A stretch of 64,000 nucleotides of DNA, from contig JAHBVO010000001.1 of the NCBI GenBank assembly GCA_019637435.1, forward strand, positions 1,426,001-1,490,000, in the 5' to 3' direction. This DNA is from Candidatus Obscuribacterales bacterium (GTDB taxonomy: Bacteria; Cyanobacteriota; Vampirovibrionia; Obscuribacterales; Obscuribacteraceae). Positions within the stretch are counted from its first letter, which is position 1. Each line of letters begins with the position of its first letter. A program made the position numbers and the translations under genes. Of this stretch, positions 61,700 to 64,000 are shown piece by piece. Below the pieces are notes generated by a model. It was given only the letters and a program-made list of their open reading frames with translations. It was not told the origin of the DNA and did not search any database.

Positions 61700-62422
61700 A
61701 TGCCGCGCGTGCCGAAGTCAAAAAACGACGGGGATATTGTCGATTACGTCCAAGCCGAACTTGCAAAGGTCGCCGACGAATCCAAGGCGCCCGAGATGCA
61801 GGCATATATGAAAACCGATATGCCATTCTACGGAGTTCAAAAACCAGATCGATTACCAATTATTCGCGGTATGAAGGCGAATTTCCGCCCTGCGAGTCGT
61901 TTTGAGTACGAGCAAACGATCCGTCGTCTCTGGGACCTGCCTTATCGCGAGGAGAAATATCTTGCTCTGAACTACGCATGCGAGTTTGTCTCGCTTGCTG
62001 AGCCGAAAACGCTCGTGCTATTCGAGGCGCTGGTTCGTGAAGGCAGCTGGTGGGACTTCGTTGACGTAATTGCAGGTCACCTGGTCGGCGCTATTTACCT
62101 CAAATATCGCGATGAAATCGAGCAACACATGGACCGTTGGATAGTAGATGACGATTTCTGGATTCGAAGAACTGCCATCCTGAGCCAGATGAAGCATAAA
62201 AAGTCTACCGACGCCAAACGTTTATTCGCCTATTGTCTGGCTCAGGCTGGCGAGAAGGAGTTTTTTATTCGAAAAGCTATTGGCTGGGCACTTCGCGAGT
62301 ATAGTTATGCCGAGCCCGCGGCCGTCAAGAAATTTTTGCTTGCCAATAAGAATCGTTTGTCGCCTTTAAGTTTCAAGGAGGGTGCCAAGCATCTTGTCAA
62401 AGTTGGAGTTATGGATGCTTGA
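61700..62422 (+). CDS. AlkD-type DNA alkylation repair protein
   Basis: 240 residues of HEAT-like helical repeats, matching AlkD: MPFYGVQKPDRLPIIR, REEKYLALNYACEF, REGSWWDFVDVIAGHLVG and DDFWIRRTAILSQM. AlkD removes N3- and N7-alkylated purines without flipping the base. The Trp/Asp of SWWDFVD and the Trp/Arg of FWIRR fit residues known to contact the lesion in the family. The ATG has AAGGAG six bases upstream. It stands alone. Confidence 0.9.
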   Translation: MPRVPKSKNDGDIVDYVQAELAKVADESKAPEMQAYMKTDMPFYGVQKPDRLPIIRGMKANFRPASRFEYEQTIRRLWDLPYREEKYLALNYACEFVSLAEPKTLVLFEALVREGSWWDFVDVIAGHLVGAIYLKYRDEIEQHMDRWIVDDDFWIRRTAILSQMKHKKSTDAKRLFAYCLAQAGEKEFFIRKAIGWALREYSYAEPAAVKKFLLANKNRLSPLSFKEGAKHLVKVGVMDA

Positions 62423-62552
62423 GGGCTCCAGTCGTGTATCATGTGTAACCATTAACAATCATCGGTTTAAAATTGACGTTTCATTTACTACCGTTTGTTG
62501 TTGAATTCGAGTGTGGCATAAAGAATGCCTGAGAATCATAAGGAGTAAGACG

Positions 62553-63221
62553 ATGAACCTTTCGGCAAAAAATGTTTTCCAGGGCATTCCCTTGATCATG
62601 TGTTTTGCTCTTTTAAACGCTTCGCCAGCGTCAGCACAGGTCGCAGGCGCAGACCAGGGCATTTTCAATGATGAAGAACAGATGCTGCGAATCAATAATT
62701 CTCAGGTTCAACAGTATCAATCGCAAATGGCACAGGCTGAGCGCGATTTGAATTCTGAAGAAGCGAAAAATGAGACCTATCGTCTCTACGCTCAGAAAAA
62801 AGTAACTGACTTGTCCAAATCGGTCGCCACTGCCACTGGTGCAAAGAAATCTGAGGACCAACAACAGCTTCAGTTTTTCAAAGACTGGATAAAGCGCGAT
62901 CAAGACTACAAAGCCAGGCAGACTGCCTATATCAACCAGCTTCAGCAGACCATCAACAATCTTCAACGTGGACAGCAAACAACTTTGTCGAACCTCGGTT
63001 CTGACATAACCGCAATGCGTGAAACGGTTCAAGATAGAAAAGATGCGCAAAAGTTCAATCAAATGATGCAGATGAATTACTTCAATGAACTGCAAAGCGA
63101 AATGGGCGCAGCTACCTGGGGAAGACCGCCGCAAGACGGTACTTTCAACAGCACAGGCGGCTACGGCATGATGGGCGGCTACGGCTACAGTATGGGTGGC
63201 GGACGTCGCAACTACTGGTAA
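62553..63221 (+). CDS. Exported coiled-coil protein, unknown function
   Basis: 222 residues: signal peptide (GIPLIMCFALLNASPASAQ, cleavage near 29), about 140 residues of Gln/Glu/Lys-rich coiled coil (QVQQYQSQMAQAERDLNSEE, INQLQQTINNLQRGQQTTL), and a C-terminal Gly/Tyr-rich tail (GGYGMMGGYGYSMGGG). I do not recognise a family. The ATG has AAGGAG eight bases upstream; the frame is open to 62511 without support. A strong terminator follows at 63274. Confidence 0.75.
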   Translation: MNLSAKNVFQGIPLIMCFALLNASPASAQVAGADQGIFNDEEQMLRINNSQVQQYQSQMAQAERDLNSEEAKNETYRLYAQKKVTDLSKSVATATGAKKSEDQQQLQFFKDWIKRDQDYKARQTAYINQLQQTINNLQRGQQTTLSNLGSDITAMRETVQDRKDAQKFNQMMQMNYFNELQSEMGAATWGRPPQDGTFNSTGGYGMMGGYGYSMGGGRRNYW

Positions 63222-63244
63222 GATTTGCGACCTAAAACAGCGAG

Positions 63245-64000
63245 CTAATCCTCATCATCTAGAGAAAGTTCACCGGCCCTGGTTATCGCCAGGGCCGTTT
63301 TTATTAGTCCGGGCGGACCGTTTTCGTAGACCAGATAGCTTGCTTTCCATATCGGACTGAATTTGTTTTTGTACTGCCGCAATCCTTTGTAAGAGAAGAA
63401 GCGATTCATATGCTCGTAAATCTGATGGATAGCGCGTTCTTCCATACTTGCGCCCGGCTGATCGCCGACCCCGGACAAAGCCGCCAGTCCCAGGCTGAAA
63501 GTTTGAAATCCGTCTTCCTTCAATGCAGTCAGTAATTTTGTGAATAGATAGTCCATTGTTCCATTCGGGACATCCTCATTGTGGCGCATCATGTCGATGG
63601 ATGCTTCGCCTTCGCCGTATGATGGTACCTGATTTACGAAAGCGATTACTTCCTTTTGCGGATTCTTCAAGACGAAGAGAATGTCTTTCTCGACCTCTTC
63701 TCTTTCGAACCATCCAAGGCTGAAACCGCGTTCGCGCCTTCCCGGCAATGAGAGCCAGGCGTCAGAGACGCGCTGTACCGTATCAACTAATTCTTTGGAA
63801 TGCGGGGGTGCAAGCCGCTCTAAGACAAATCCTTCTTTGTCGAATTTCTTGACTTTTGACTTGAAATTTTTGCCCTTGCTAGTCTCCGTAGAGAACTTGT
63901 TAAGATCGACGATCGCCTCTTCGCCCACCTTCAGGACATCCAAACCGAGCTTTTCATAGAGCTCTACGTTGTCGGGTTTGACCTGGAGAAACGCCATGGT
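63245..64000 (-). CDS. MprF-type lysyltransferase C-terminal domain (DUF2156), partial
   Basis: At least 250 residues; the frame runs off the window end, so the N-terminal part is missing. It matches the soluble catalytic domain of phosphatidylglycerol lysyltransferase: LYEKLGLDVLKVGEEAIVDL, GFVLERLAPPHS, RERGFSLGWFE, ASIDMMRHNEDVPNGTMDYL and QYKNKFSPIWKASYL. MprF uses Lys-tRNA to modify phosphatidylglycerol and lower the negative surface charge; related DUF2156 proteins use other aminoacyl-tRNAs. The full protein would normally have a large N-terminal transmembrane flippase part beyond this window. It converges with the exported coiled-coil gene, 23 bases apart. Confidence 0.85.
   Translation of the reverse strand, partial: TMAFLQVKPDNVELYEKLGLDVLKVGEEAIVDLNKFSTETSKGKNFKSKVKKFDKEGFVLERLAPPHSKELVDTVQRVSDAWLSLPGRRERGFSLGWFEREEVEKDILFVLKNPQKEVIAFVNQVPSYGEGEASIDMMRHNEDVPNGTMDYLFTKLLTALKEDGFQTFSLGLAALSGVGDQPGASMEERAIHQIYEHMNRFFSYKGLRQYKNKFSPIWKASYLVYENGPPGLIKTALAITRAGELSLDDED
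63274..63302 (+). terminator. Strong Rho-independent terminator
   Basis: Perfect nine-base-pair G/C-rich stem: CGGCCCTGG (63274-63282) with CCAGGGCCG (63289-63297), six-base loop, then TTTTT. It terminates the plus-strand exported coiled-coil gene (stop 63221) and lies inside the 3' coding part of the convergent lysyltransferase gene. Confidence 0.85.

Noticed and set aside
1..64000. Possibility of a mobile island, prophage or defence cluster
   Set aside because: No transposase, integrase, phage, restriction or toxin-antitoxin gene and no flanking repeats or tRNA were seen; the genes look like ordinary chromosome.

Overview
This 64 kb window is chromosomal DNA with close to balanced base composition. 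It carries about 47 protein genes on both strands. I found no rRNA, tRNA, transposase, integrase, phage gene or CRISPR array. Several features together suggest a non-photosynthetic relative of the cyanobacteria (Melainabacteria/Vampirovibrionia, most like the Obscuribacterales): a secreted protein with three S-layer homology domains, three Hanks-type Ser/Thr kinases (one behind a polytopic membrane module and a zinc ribbon), many TPR proteins, a caspase-fold protein, and seven copies of the cyanobacterial octamer GCGATCGC. This taxonomic placement is inference; no marker gene is present to prove it.

Layout. 1-8.9 kb: MscS channel, GshB-like ATP-grasp ligase, glycogen debranching enzyme (glgX), a membrane protein, a Ser/Thr kinase, a secreted DUF2233-like protein next to a DUF4870-like membrane protein, and a Lys/Ala-rich secreted protein. 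8.9-14.8 kb (minus strand): a likely operon of glycogen phosphorylase, a TPR protein and a type II NADH dehydrogenase fused to cyclic-nucleotide and CBS domains. 15-23 kb (mainly plus): the SLH protein, small membrane proteins, a SprT-like protease, a DUF4286 protein, a thioredoxin-like protein and a polytopic Ser/Thr kinase. 23-31 kb (minus): two overlapping histidine kinases with complementary defects, a 1026-residue thioredoxin-fold protein and ribokinase. 31-41 kb: MDR oxidoreductase, VOC protein, FadJ-type beta-oxidation enzyme, S1-like/PATAN-like protein, a lipoprotein overlapping a degenerate GGDEF protein, a CvfC-like HEAT protein and a bestrophin. 41-47 kb (minus): pseudo-caspase/TPR protein, alpha/beta hydrolase fused to DUF4384, and DnaK. 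47-55 kb (plus): a PD-(D/E)XK/Rad3 helicase overlapping a DnaQ-like/GIY-YIG protein, a SulP transporter and a TPR protein. 55-64 kb: a giant coiled-coil protein with an internal 858-bp-period duplication, a Ser/Thr kinase, an AlkD-type glycosylase, a secreted coiled-coil protein and the C-terminal part of an MprF-type lysyltransferase.

The genes form three loose themes: glycogen turnover linked to respiration (glgX, glgP, rbsK, the NDH-2 fusion); signalling with many degenerate enzymes (GGDEF without its signature, caspase fold without its dyad, split-looking histidine kinases, DnaQ domain without its carboxylates); and DNA repair (helicase-nuclease, GIY-YIG protein, AlkD). The most interesting signal is the overlapping kinase pair at 23260-26191. 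One member keeps the phospho-acceptor His but has lost the ATP-binding boxes; the other has intact ATP-binding boxes but Asp in place of His.

Start codons were chosen from visible Shine-Dalgarno sequences, so several genes are shorter than their longest reading frame. Residue numbers come from counting by eye and may be off by a few.
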